Source: Kryptolebias marmoratus
Lineage: Eukaryota; Chordata; Actinopteri; Cyprinodontiformes; Rivulidae
Assembly: GCF_001649575.2 (NCBI RefSeq)
Contig: NC_051450.1
Coordinates: 13,095,500 to 13,159,499 of the forward strand
Reading direction: 5' to 3'
DNA length: 64,000 bases
Positions within the stretch are counted from its first letter, which is position 1, and each line of letters begins with the position of its first letter. Position numbers and translations under genes: made by a program. The notes under the pieces are model-generated. The model made no database searches, was not told the origin of the DNA, and was given only the letters and a program-made list of their open reading frames with translations. Below are positions 51,170-63,268 of this stretch, piece by piece.

Positions 51170-53027
51170 AGTCTCTTCAGAGCTTTTGAAGCATACAGGT
51201 AAAGTAACCAAGCCTTTGAATATGGATGCATAAGGTGGAAAATTAAGCATAATAAGTAACAAAGTCTGCAAGTCCAGGTCAGCAAAAATGTCCTACAAGT
51301 CAGAGGGGCCACGTCTTCAAGGACGGCTAAATCTGCCGCAGCGTTGGCACGCCCGGTCCGGCTCAGCTCCGGCTCCTCTGGTTTCTAGGAATATCACAGG
51401 ACGAGAACGACAAAATTTGTTTTGTTTGCTTTTCGTTCATATCTGTCGCTCAATGTCCATTTTTCCATCCTCCGGGAACACATCGGTGCGCTCCGGGATC
51501 AGAGAAGCCTTTAAATCTGTACCCGGAGTTCGGTTTGTTGTCCGTCTCCTCAGGTTTGTAGCACGGAGCTATTTTCAGCCTGAACGTGGCCTTAGCTCCA
51601 GTTGGCAAACGCATCTCCTACATCCCCAGAAGTAAGATCAGATGACCCCCGACAACCTCCCCTCAGATGGCTTTGGAGGAGGGGCAGAGAGGGCTGACCA
51701 GAGACGGTGGAGAGACTTTAATAGTATGATTCAGCAAGGGTATCAGTTCCCACAGATGGCAGGTTGGGTCCTATTGGCTTACATAGGAGGGGACTGAAAA
51801 GAGACCCCCTTTTCCAGAGCATAAAGAGTGAATCTGCTCAGAAACGCTACAATATCTAATCAAGTCTAAGGTTTCACTTCAGGATGGAAAACAATTAAAG
51901 AACATCTTTCCTTATGAGATCAATTTGTGGGTAAAAACACTGTTGCTCCAGACGAGCGACAGCCGGATGACCTCTGAATCAGGTTGTTTTCAGTGCAGCC
52001 CAGGGTGTCCTCTGAATCCCCCCTGAAACAAAACCTTTCTGGAACTTGCAATAGGGCAAGGAGAGCGTCAAAATCCTAACCGTTTCATTCAGATTAAAGG
52101 TTTGTGAAGGCCTGCCTTTTCTGCCTTTTCCGCTCCTGCCTGACTGTGATGCACATGAACAGCATCTTAAAGTTGTGTAAAAAAATTAAAAAATCCAGTA
52201 AAGACCTGACCCCCTTGAGTTTAGTGCCATTTTTATTCCTGAATGGCTCCCAGCTCAAAGGTAAAACAGTCACCATGATGGGAAATTAAGCATTAAAACC
52301 CCTCATTAATGCGGTGAGACCATTCTGTCTTCAGAGCAGCGTTTTCATTATTCCCCTGCACTCCCTTTTTCATATCAGGAGTAAAAAGGTTGCAATGAAA
52401 CCTATGAGGTTTTGGTTGGAATAAAATCCGTCACCCTAACAGAGAGATTACTCACTATCACGTTTGCATCATGTGGGTATCAGCTTTCACCACTGTGGGC
52501 CAACAAAAGGGGGGTACGTCCGTCTGCAGCTCCTCCTCCGCTCCGTCAGCCTGACAATGGCATCTGGAAAAGCGGCTTATTAAGTGTGTGGGCATGTTTC
52601 CTCTCAAGCACGAGTCTCTGCGCTCGCAACAGTGGCAGGACACATAAACACAGAATGTAGGTCAGTTAAACAGTTGGCGTCTGTTCCCTCCCCGTCCGCG
52701 CCCGAGCCGAACGGGCGGCAAAAAAATCGAAGGCATTGTTTGCTGAGGGTGACTCATCTCTCCTGGACGACCGGAGAAGTGGAACAGAGCTTCCTGATGT
52801 CGTCCAAATGGCGGTTTCACAGCTTCAGGCCGTACCTGTCGAGGTGTGCTGGACGACAGCTGTCCTGCTGTCTCAGAGGGACGCATTTACCCTTCTTTTA
52901 AAATGACAGAAGGTTTAAAGCTGAGAGGTGTGAAATGTTTCAAGCTGATTGTAGTGAGCAAAGGAAAGGAAGATGAAGCAGATTTAAGGGGTTTTACCTG
53001 TGTGTGTGTGCGTGTATCTTCAACGGA
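51170..53027. other. Non-coding stretch
   Basis: A CpG-richer segment at 51290-51620 and a third partial copy of family R2 at 52150-52212 ('gaacagcatcttaaagttg', 'ccagtaaagacctgac') are visible. No gene was recognised. Confidence 0.5.
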
Positions 53028-53215
53028 CCTACAACTGATTAACCTTCGGAGTCAACCTGATTCAAGATGGCTGCCACAGCTAATCAACTTAAACAACTAT
53101 AAAAATGGCCGCAACTCAGTCAGTTTTACGGACTTTGAGCTAAGATTTGGGGTGGTAGTAGCTGAGAGTCATCCCCAACAAATATTCCGAGCGCTACTCA
53201 TTGAGCAACATTTTT
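53028..53215 (+). repeat. Dispersed repeat family R1, copy
   Basis: The ordered words 'ctacaactgatt', 'aagatggctgccacagc', 'cagtcagttttacggac' and 'gtggtagtagctgagagtc' match 15465-15740 at roughly three-quarters identity by eye. Confidence 0.65.
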
Positions 53216-53580
53216 GCTTAAAACGTCGCCTATAACTGTTAAAGTTAACCCTCTTTGTCTGTTAGCGAATGATCTAATAAACCACCGCGTGGATTGTCAT
53301 GAAACTTTTAGAAACTTTATATCAGATGAATGTTTACGCCTGATTAAGTTTTAGAGTCAACCCAATTCAAAATAACTCGAACTCAGTCAGTTTGCAGACT
53401 GAGCTCATTTTTGATGCAGTAATTGCTGATTGTCATTCACAGCATGCAGGTCTTGCGACGTTGTGCATAATGTTAACTTTCAAGGTTTGACCAAAACAAA
53501 TAAAACTGTTGTTTTTCAGCGTAAGATGATCCATATTTAAAAACTCTGCCATGAAATGCAGCGGGTGAAAGGCATTTCCA
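53216..53580 (+). repeat. Dispersed repeat family R1, adjacent second copy
   Basis: A second, more diverged unit follows the first in the same orientation: 'gagtcaacccaattcaa', 'aactcagtcagtttgcag', 'gctgattgtcattcacag', 'caaggtttgaccaaaac' and 'aactctgccatgaaat'. The pair suggests a local duplication or a longer element with internal repeats. Confidence 0.55.
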
Positions 53581-54834
53581 CCAAGGAAGGCTAGGACCTT
53601 TAACTATTGTAAATATTTTACTAAAATACTTTTAATTTTTTTTTTTTCCCGCGTGTTCTCGTTTATAGCTCCTAAAAAGAAACCTGAATCAGCAGAGGCA
53701 AAAATCAGAAATTTGAACTGACCTTGAAAATTGCAATTGGTAGATCTCTAATCAACTTGTGAACTTCCCTCAACATCAAACTGTTATTTAGACTGAAATT
53801 GTCCTCTTTTGGACAAAGATTTAACTTTAAATCTGGCCTCTTAGACTCCACTAAACACCCAACTCCTGATCAGTCGACCCCTCTGTTTTAATTAGAAGAA
53901 GACAATATTTGCCGCTTTTAAAACAATCAGCATTCAGCTTTGCCTGAGCATGCTTCACCGATTACTAAGTAGGAAGGTAAAGATGCAGCAGCAGCTGCTA
54001 CAGCCAGCTCGCTGTAGCCCACAGTTTAGTGTTTGAGGCAAGTATGGGCTTCCACATTTCAAAATGTCTACATTTACCAGATCGTGCATTCTACGTGCAC
54101 TTTCAATCGCCTCATGAAAAAGCTTTTATGAGGCGATAATAAACCAGACATGAGGCTGGCGGCCAAACGCAGGTTCATCACCGGCAACCAAAACACGATG
54201 ATGGCACAGAAACAGAGCGCACACGAGGCGGCGCACTCCCAAAGACAAACATGATGTCGTTCTGTAAATATGATGCCGCAAAGTGGGAGAAGAGATTAAA
54301 CTGGCAGACGACTGAAGTTTTAAGGAGTATCAGATGCTTTAATCTATTCCAGCTTCCACGCTGGAAAAACACAGATTACATAAGAGCAGGCGGCCGTGTA
54401 TTCCCGGGCCTCTGAGTGTGTGTGAGGTCACTGTGGCGAGGAATTCAGCCCGCTGAAGGTTTCCCTGGAAATCACACGGGTCTCCAAGTTACACTCTAAC
54501 GTATAATACAGCTTTAACCAAACAAAAGGCCTCCAAGCAGAAAATCCTGGGCGTTCAAGACGAGATGGGAGCTGATGCGACCTTAGAAACGCAAAAAGAA
54601 GCTCGAGAAAAAGAAAATGTCTTTGGCTCCGTCAGCGCTAATCATGGAAAACATCTGTTCCAGGACTGTCAGCTGCTACATTTATGTTTTAGAGTTTTAC
54701 ACTTTTATGCACATTTTATTAAACATCATTGGAAAAAAATGGAAACTATATATTTATATGTTTGTTTATTAGTTTGTTGTTGAATTTGGATGACCTAAAA
54801 AACGGAAACTTAAAAGGTGAATACTCAGAACAGC
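53581..54834. other. Non-coding stretch
   Basis: Contains a T-run near 53636-53647 and the palindrome at 54106-54137. No gene was recognised. Confidence 0.5.
54106..54137. repeat. 32-bp near-perfect hairpin
   Basis: ATCGCCTCAT (54106-54115) and its exact reverse complement ATGAGGCGAT (54128-54137) flank GAAAAAGCTTTT. Pairing therefore continues inward through one wobble and three A-T pairs. No known element was recognised. Confidence 0.85.
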
Positions 54835-55066
54835 TCCTCCTCATCGAAAGGAGTCAGCTGAGGTGGTCCGGCATCAGATTAGAACGTCCCACTGGACCCA
54901 GAATTCACTGAGGGGATTTGGTATCCTCTCAAATACCTTTGGCTCCCCCAGTAGGACCTGGGGCGTGTCGCTGAGGAGAGGGAGGTCTGGGTGTCCCTCC
55001 TGGACCTGTTGCCTCCATGACCCGACCACGGATAAGCAGCAGAGAAACGGACGGACGGATGGAGTT
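54835..55066 (+). mobile_element. LINE 3'-end fragment (sense)
   Basis: Reads 'ctcctcctcatcgaaagga', 'gtcagctgaggtggtccgg', 'gtcgctgaggagaggga' and 'tgacccgaccacggataagc', then ends in ACGGACGGATGGA. This is the 3' end of the same LINE type as at 40955-41078, including the ATGG-type tail, and is 5' truncated. Confidence 0.8.
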
Positions 55067-56470
55067 TGGATAATCTAACGGCTAAAACAGTTTTCAGTTT
55101 AAGCTTGTTTTTGTTCCTTTCATGATTTAACAGTTGTGCCGTATTTACGTAGCTGCACAGCTAAGCCTCTTTTTGTTTTACAAAACCAACAAAACCCGAA
55201 GATCTGTTCAACTACACTTTCAAGGCCATCTGGACAACAAAATACTAAGTCAGTCTACTGTAACATGAAAAAAGGTGTTTAATCCATTTCCGATGCAGCA
55301 ATTGTTTCGGAAACTTGAAAAGCTGGAAGTCCGGAAACAGAAGTTTTGACTGATCCGATGATGTCTGAAATTAGCCATAAAATATCTGTCAGGTGATTGC
55401 TAAAGAGCTTCACTTAAATTTGAGTAAAATATGTTAAGACATGTAAAACGTGGTAAAAAAAAAAAAAATCCATCAGAGCGTTGTGTAAAGGTTGGTCCTA
55501 TCATTGTAAGAATAAAAAAAAAATACACAATACCGACATCTGAACTGCTTCAGACTGACCTGGAACAATCTGGAGGGGTGATTTCTACCTGTTTGTCTGC
55601 ACTCTGAACGAAGCGGGAAAAAGGTCAAGGGGACACATATAGTTAAGGAAAGGTGCTAGGAGCAAGGAAGACGCTACGTCTGAAATCGGACATGGGCACC
55701 ACAGACAGCTGCAGTCAATAGCTATTCTGCACATGCACGAGTAGATGAACAATAACAGCAGACAGCGTAGAAGCAACCAAACCTCACTGTACGTCCAAGC
55801 AAACCTCCGTGTATTCATTGTTTTGGATCTAGCTGTTTCCATGCTCCAGGCTGCATGAGAACCTCATTGAAAGTCTGGCATCAGTGTCGCCAGATATGCG
55901 ATAATTATCGTTTTTATAAGACAGTTTTAGGGTCAAGTCCCCCTCTTTTTCTGTGCACATGTTCACCAATTACAACACATAACTAATGTTACAACCTCCC
56001 CCTCTCTGAGAAAGCACACCTGACTCAGCACATATGATAGTTTGAGTCAAAATACAAGCATTTAAAAGTGACTGTATGATAGTTTGTCATTTCCTATTTG
56101 GCAACGCTGCCGGCCATGGAAACAGCAGATTCAACGAACACAACGGCATCCATGTAAACATTTGTTTTTGTTCTTGTTGATTCGCCTCAGTGAACATTGA
56201 CAAACAAAACAAAACAAAACCCAAACATTTCCAGAGAAAAACAAAATGTTGCTTCACAGTAAAACATGGAGGAGGTGCTATCATAATGTGGGACTGCTTT
56301 GTTTCCTTTCGGCACTGAAACCAATCAACGGATGAAATGAACGACAAAGTTAGAAGATTACTGGCAGAAAAGAAGCTGGCTTAAGGTTTGCTGTGAAGTC
56401 GCAGACTTTTGGGGAAAGTTAATATCTAAAAACAGCACAAATAAAAAAACAAAGAGACAACAAAGGAGTG
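55067..56470. other. Non-coding stretch
   Basis: Only A-runs (55453-55466) and small chance frames. No gene was recognised. Confidence 0.5.
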
Positions 56471-56870
56471 CTTTAGGCCTGGTCCACACAGCATCGCAAC
56501 AGCCTCATAAACACAGCACTGTTTCTAGAAATCCACATAGAAACACTAAACACCGACCCGAAACGGTGTAGTAACCACACCTGGCCTGAACGAGGCGCTG
56601 TGATGTCGCCACGAAAACACACCAAGAACAGGAAACAAGCGCCAAAACTTAAAGTTTTCTCCCCATTCTTCGACTCAACTATGTGGCGTGTCCTTGTTGT
56701 TGCTCATCTGCCCGGTCTGATCACCGAAGTTAAAACGACATATGACAGAAGAATCGGACGTCCTTGTGACGTCGTAGGTTGGATTAGAGGAGTGGTAATG
56801 GCGTCATCGTTTTAAAAAAGATTGTGTTTTAACTGTCTGCATGAAAACGCAAGGGTATGGGGCTCTGTCC
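56471..56870. mobile_element. Possible MITE (hAT-like ends)
   Basis: The left end, 'ggcctggtccacacagca', resembles the ends of fish MITEs that begin with 'gcctgtccacac'. The interior is rich in ACG/CGT words unlike its neighbours, and the inner arms contain 'gaaaacacacc' and 'catgaaaacgcaag'. Termini are not well matched, so this is tentative. Confidence 0.35.
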
Positions 56871-57966
56871 GGGCTCCTAAAACCCTGTTTCTGTGAGACA
56901 TAGGGCTGAAAGGATAAAACTCTTTCATATTCACAACATCTGCTCTCTAACTATAAAGAGGTTAACCCAGACAGATGCAAGAAGGTGTTTAAGATGACCA
57001 GTTTGTATTCAAACGATTACGCCATGTTTGTTCATCTTTTTTACCCTTTGCTTTGGAAAAATACCCAAACATTCGACGCCAAACGGGTTGATTTCACTTC
57101 TGAAACGCTCTCAATTAGGTTATGAACTGAAATTTCAGCACCATGACCTGGATTGTGGCCACAAGTTGTGAAGATTTGCAGGTGAAGAGGAAAGTTTTAT
57201 CTGGGTTACGCAAAAACTTGGCTCGCAGCTGCTCGTGCTGCTCTGCCACAAAAGTGTGGTTTGAAATGGCAGACGTGACCCGAGCGGGAGAAGGCAAAAC
57301 CTGCACCGCCGTCTGCGTCAGGTTTCGACTCGCAGACGTTGAAACGTGCCCTGCCGAGTTGAGGGTCCCCTTTGTCACAGAAGAGCAACTTTGCCAAAGG
57401 AGGACTCCACGTTCTGCTGGGCAACTCTTCAAGCAGGTGGACCCGGCTTTCCTGGTCCTCTCATCTTTTTGACATCACATGAAAGGGGTCTAATAAATAC
57501 AGCTTTAAGGATGCACAAGGAAGGACCCATGGATGCACGTGCACATGCCTTTTGTTGTGATCACAAGTACTCAGCAGCAGAGACAAAGGAGAAAGGAAGA
57601 AGGAAGCATGGCTTTGGAGAAAAGATACACACAAAAAACAACAACACAGAGAATAAATCTGATCAGTGAGGTCCACTGAGACAACAAGAAAGTGACAGCA
57701 GCACGTGCTCGGACTGGCTTCAGCTCCAAACTGCAGGATTAGCAACCAGGAGCTGGACAGACAATAGACAAGAGTGGAGAACAGGCGCTTTCAGCCGCAA
57801 TCACGGCAGAATCAGAGCTCCGCGGCTGTCCCGGAGGAAGTTTTTCAGGCCATAAAAAAAACAAAACAAAAACACCACATCAGATCAGTCCAGGCTGAGT
57901 CTGGATGAAGTTTGAGTTAGAGGAAAAAAACAACAACAAATAAATTAAAAAAGGCGCAGATCTTAC
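56871..57966 (-). other. Inferred intron of the 58.1-kb transcript; otherwise no feature
   Basis: If the donor at 57966 is used, this DNA is the start of a long minus-strand intron. A GC/CpG-richer patch at 57180-57440 is open on both strands, but no protein is recognised. Confidence 0.35.
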
Positions 57967-58110
57967 CTGCTGCTGCTCAGCTCTGTCTTTAAATCCATCA
58001 TCATCATCATCATTATTATTATTGTTATTATTGGAGTGATGAGGAGCCGAGCGCCTCACAGACCGAGAGCTCCCCTTCCATGTGCTCGCGACCAGGAGGA
58101 CCACGCGCTC
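57967..58110 (-). ncRNA. Candidate first exon of a pvt1-like lncRNA
   Basis: Immediately downstream of MYC and on the same strand, a CpG-rich segment ends in a strong splice donor (GCAGCAG then GTAAGATC; the last exon base is 57967). The exon reads GAGCGCGTGG at 58110 and CGAGCACATGG at 58088-58078, two blocks resembling what I recall of mammalian PVT1 exon 1 at similar spacing. A run of AAT/GAT trinucleotides follows. The only ATG opens a 17-codon frame, arguing for non-coding RNA. PVT1 is known to lie downstream of MYC in the same orientation, about 55 kb away in human against under 1 kb here. The start site and downstream exons are not proven, and another gene's first exon is possible. Confidence 0.5.
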
Positions 58111-58165
58111 AGGAGGGGAGGGGAGGGGAGCGCAGGGATACGGCGCGTGACGTCACGGCGCGGCA
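58111..58165 (-). promoter_or_regulatory. GC-rich promoter with perfect CRE (TGACGTCA)
   Basis: Upstream of the candidate exon are tandem GGGGA units (58113-58131, GC/MAZ/SP1-like) and a perfect palindromic CREB/ATF site, TGACGTCA, at 58148-58155. Both lie in a CpG-dense block without a TATA box. The arrangement is typical of a housekeeping-style or CREB-responsive start site. It lies about 0.75 kb beyond the MYC polyadenylation signal. Confidence 0.65.
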
Positions 58166-58879
58166 AGAGCCAGCGCCCTGAGCCAGATGTGATTCATCTC
58201 CAGATGTTTCAGTAAACCTGAATTCAGCTCAGAAGTTCGGGGTTTTTTTTAATTTTTTTTATTTATTTTATTTTGCTGAAGTTCAACAAAGAGTTCAGTT
58301 TACATTTTGACTATAAATACCACCCAGAGGCAACTTTAAGGATTTCTTTTTTCCAAGTCTTGGCACAAGTTGAGTAAATTTAGAACCTTCATCCTAATCT
58401 TAGCTCCAAAAAGTTGAAATATTTGACGCTCAGAGGTTGGAGGACAAAGTTTTTAAACGTGAAGTTTAAAAATAAGGAAAATGGCTCATTTTAAACTGCT
58501 TGATTGTGTTTTATTTTGCTTGTTTTCCTCCCAAAATCTAACATCAAACTTTGTTTATCCTACAAGCATCTTTTATTTTAATCCAAGCTCCACCCAAATG
58601 ATCACTTACGCACCTGCAGGGATGTAGTGAAATGATGCGAGGGATGTTTTCCCAAGAACAAGGGACACAAAGTCAAGAAAAAAGTTTTATATTTCAAAGA
58701 AAAACAAACAAACACAAATCCAGAAACATAATGCAAAAAACCCCAAACAAACGGTGGGTCTGAACATCCAGACAATTGAGATCAAAAAATACATTTCTTA
58801 GGAAATATTAACTATATACAAAACATAAAAATTTATATTTAAGTTAGAGCCGCCCCCCACGCCCGCCCCAACAGGACGG
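58166..58879. other. Short intergenic spacer between MYC 3' end and next promoter
   Basis: AT-rich with T-runs and extra AATAAA-type signals on the minus strand (for example near 58572-58577) that could serve as alternative MYC polyadenylation sites. No gene is visible. Confidence 0.5.
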
Positions 58880-59111
58880 CCCCGGTTTTTTTAAACATTT
58901 TATTAATAAAAATAAACTTTTAAATATTTTAATCCACCCATAACTTCAGCTGAGGCAGTTTCAACGTGGAAATCAAAGATTCCTAAACAATTTTAACATT
59001 TCTGCATGCAACAACTGTACATCTGGAACTTGCATTTTTAAAAAAGAAAGAAAAAGAGAGAAAGAAGAGGAGAGACAGGCTGAGAAGTGTCAGGTTAGGA
59101 TCTTTTTTTTT
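58880..59111 (-). other. myc: MYC 3' UTR with polyadenylation signal
   Basis: Downstream of the stop codon the first AATAAA on the minus strand is at 58904-58899, giving a 3' UTR of about 230 bases. An AU-rich core ATTTA (58925-58921) lies just before it, consistent with the rapid turnover known for MYC mRNA. A purine/pyrimidine tract at 59041-59080 lies early in the UTR. More distal signals exist, so the true end could be further downstream. Confidence 0.6.
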
Positions 59112-60915
<1,804 letters not shown>

Positions 60916-60916
<1 letters not shown>

Positions 60917-61200
60917 TTCAGATTATTAGTTATTTTTTTAAATATAGAGATATTCCTCTGAAACTAAGCGAAGACAGGGAGGATGGAGATGAGAGGAGGG
61001 GGGAGAGAAAATGCGCACACCCCCTCCACAAAAAAAAAAGATGGAAGCAGGAAAGTTAGTCCGCTGCGGTGGTGGCATTAAATCCTTCCACAGAGGCGTC
61101 GTTCGCTCGGGCTCCGGCTCGGCGCTCCGGCTCGGGCTGAGTGCAGCATGAGTGCGGGCTGGACAAGCTGCTGCAGCGACTCTGCGAGGACACACTGCAG
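60916..61200 (-). other. myc: MYC exon 1, non-coding 5' UTR (start inferred)
   Basis: MYC genes have a non-coding first exon. Here the donor at 60916/60915 fixes its 3' end, and the 5' end is estimated from a TATA-like element at 61228-61233. No ATG-initiated upstream frame extends into the main frame. The sequence is CpG-rich with a GAGG-rich segment at 60976-61005. Confidence 0.6.
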
Positions 61201-61281
61201 TCTCTCACCCGCGGCGGGACACTGCCAGTATAAGCTGTCCAACCAGCCGCGTCACCGCCCCCCTCCCTCTCCTTCTCCTTC

Positions 61282-61312
<31 letters not shown>

Positions 61313-61341
61313 NNNNNNNNNNNNNNNNNNNNNNNNNCCCG

Positions 61342-61431
<90 letters not shown>

Positions 61432-61470
61432 CCTTCCGCCGCAGACGTTTTTTTTCCCGCGTTAACAGAA
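61201..61470 (-). promoter_or_regulatory. myc: MYC proximal promoter
   Basis: Upstream of exon 1 there is a weak TATA-like TTATAC on the minus strand (61233-61228), a G-rich purine stretch (minus strand of 61256-61283, reading GGAAGGAGAAGGAGAGGGAG), a GA/CT tract split by an assembly gap, and an E2F-type TTTCCCGC at 61453-61460 next to GTTAAC. CpG density is high. This resembles the layout of mammalian MYC promoters, which have a purine-rich nuclease-sensitive element and E2F site. The start site is not proven. Confidence 0.6.
61284..61427. repeat. (CT)n tract interrupted by an assembly gap
   Basis: Pure CT at 61284-61312, 25 N at 61313-61337, then CCCGCC and pure CT at 61344-61427. The gap shows the assembler could not span the array, so its true length is unknown. 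On the MYC strand it is (GA)n, lying about 80-230 bp upstream of the inferred start. Confidence 0.95.
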
Positions 61471-62958
61471 GCTACGCCACGAACCGAGCATGTTCCGCGC
61501 TTTTACCGCCGGTTGTGTCACTTAAACCAACTTATGCAGAGTTCAGACTCAAAGCAGCCGCGTTAAATGCCCCCTCCGCCAGTTTTTCCGGATTACGCCG
61601 GGGTCTATTTACCCGGTGTAAGGGGGCGGGGTCATAGTAAGGTGTCTGTGACTGATAGGTGTACGTGTTCTACTACTACTACTACACCGATTAAAATACG
61701 CAAACACCCAAGTGAGTGCGCGACTTACTCCTACACACCTACAGATGCAGCAGTTTATGATTTGGTTCTCCTTTTTAAAAAAAAAAAACAAAAACAAAAA
61801 AAAAAAACGTGAGAACTAAACATTAAGCCTCACAGGTGCAGCCGCTTACGTCTCTGTCTGCAGCTCCAAACCGGCTCAAACCACAATAATTTCTTTTATT
61901 GTTATTTTTTTTAATTGTGGCTTTCTTTACACACACAGAGAGGGGAAAAACTGTCTTATATGTTTCTCTCTGTCCGACTAATGAAGCTCCCTACTTTGAG
62001 TTTAACAGATTGACGCCAATTAACTGCAGGAAGGAAGCAATTAAAGGAGCCGGAGTGGTGCTGCAGTTGCTCCACAGTGAGAATGTGGGCCCGGATTGGA
62101 CGGACTTACAGCGCCCCCTGCTGGTTACAAGAACTGCAGTACACTGGGGGAGGACAAGGTCACAGCTAAGGAATGGACACTGCTCCTGAAATCAGGCATG
62201 ACTTAAAAAAATATATATATATATATATTTTACTGAAACTGGATCTAATTAATGACTGAAAATTGAGTTTAATGCTCTAAAATCCTCTGAATAACACCGT
62301 TTAAGTGGGTCGGTGGAGCTCCTAATCGGGGTTACTGGGTCACTTTATTAAAAAAGTCCAGGAAAAAAAAAGAACTCAGTGACTAATTCAGCTCGTTTCA
62401 CAGTGCTTTTAAAGATGTTATGTGGCCCTAAATGCTAATAGAAAAAAAACACGATTTTCAGCTTTGCAATTTACTTTCTCCCACAAAATAATTGTTTTCC
62501 TTGTCCTCATTATTTGCACCAATAATCGCTTTTTAAAAAGTGAAAATATGGACCTGGGAACTAACAACACCAACCAGTAAGTCATTAAATATAGATATGA
62601 ACGTGTTAGAACTGCTTTCAGATAGGATTTAAAATAAAAAAAGATAAATGAAGTGACACGTGCGTCCCATTATCGTCCTAGGTTGGGCACCCTAAATTTA
62701 ATGTAAATCTAATTTAAGTGTGATATCTTCTGTTGAAAGTCATATTCTCTTCAGCTAAGATGATCGGATGAAAAAGTTTACATGCATTTGGTTTAAAAAA
62801 AGAATAGTCGATGACAAGATTATAAATTCTGGGTGAATTTTTATGTGCGTCTAACACTTTTATACAACAAAATGTTCAAAAATACATCAGATTTTTGTTG
62901 TTCTTGCATCAAGCTGAGTCTTCAGACTGTTTATTATAGGATGCTGCTGTTTGTCGAC
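61471..62958. other. Region upstream of MYC, nothing assigned
   Basis: A (CTA)n near 61670-61685, A-runs at 61776-61806 and an (AT)n at 62211-62229 are present. No gene was recognised. Confidence 0.5.
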
Positions 62959-63268
62959 AGTTCAGATCTGAGGTGAGGTTTGGTGAACAGGTCATGAACA
63001 GTTAATATCTTACCTGTTTCAGGCAGCTCTTTGATTCGGAGGAACACGTTCAATTCTGACCAGACCGACGAGCTAATGGCTAGTCTGAGCGGGGCCGAGA
63101 CCAAAGCGGGCTGCTAGTTACACTCGTGGTCAGTCGAAAGCGCAAGCAGCAGCGGCGATGGCAGCTGGCTGTAGCACCCTCCTGGCAGAATGTCACAGGG
63201 TTTCTCCTGGATCGGGTCAGATCTGAACTTCAAGGAGCCGCCTACAACAGGTAAGACTCTAACTGTTT
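62959..63268. mobile_element. Fold-back MITE-like element, copy with both ends
   Basis: The left end 'cagttaatatcttacctg' (about 62999-63016) and the right end 'acaacaggtaagactct' (63245-63261) are inverted matches. The interior keeps 'gacgagctaatggctagtc' and 'gagaccaaagcgggctgct' like the other copies. The middle contains a non-matching segment, so it is partly rearranged. It lies about 1.6 kb upstream of the MYC promoter. Confidence 0.65.

Noticed and set aside
57115..57480. Overlapping frames of 105-109 codons on both strands
   Set aside because: Open on both strands in a GC-rich patch, with no family match and no clear splice sites. Could be a repeat.
57880..58104. Protein-like frame with Asn and Asp runs at the 58.1-kb exon
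   Set aside because: Starts at GTG, reads through the splice donor, and its runs come from an AAT/GAT microsatellite. The only ATG gives a 17-codon frame.
60938..61195. Possible upstream ORF in MYC exon 1
   Set aside because: The frame begins with GTG, not ATG, and the transcription start is not known, so there is no support for a translated upstream ORF.
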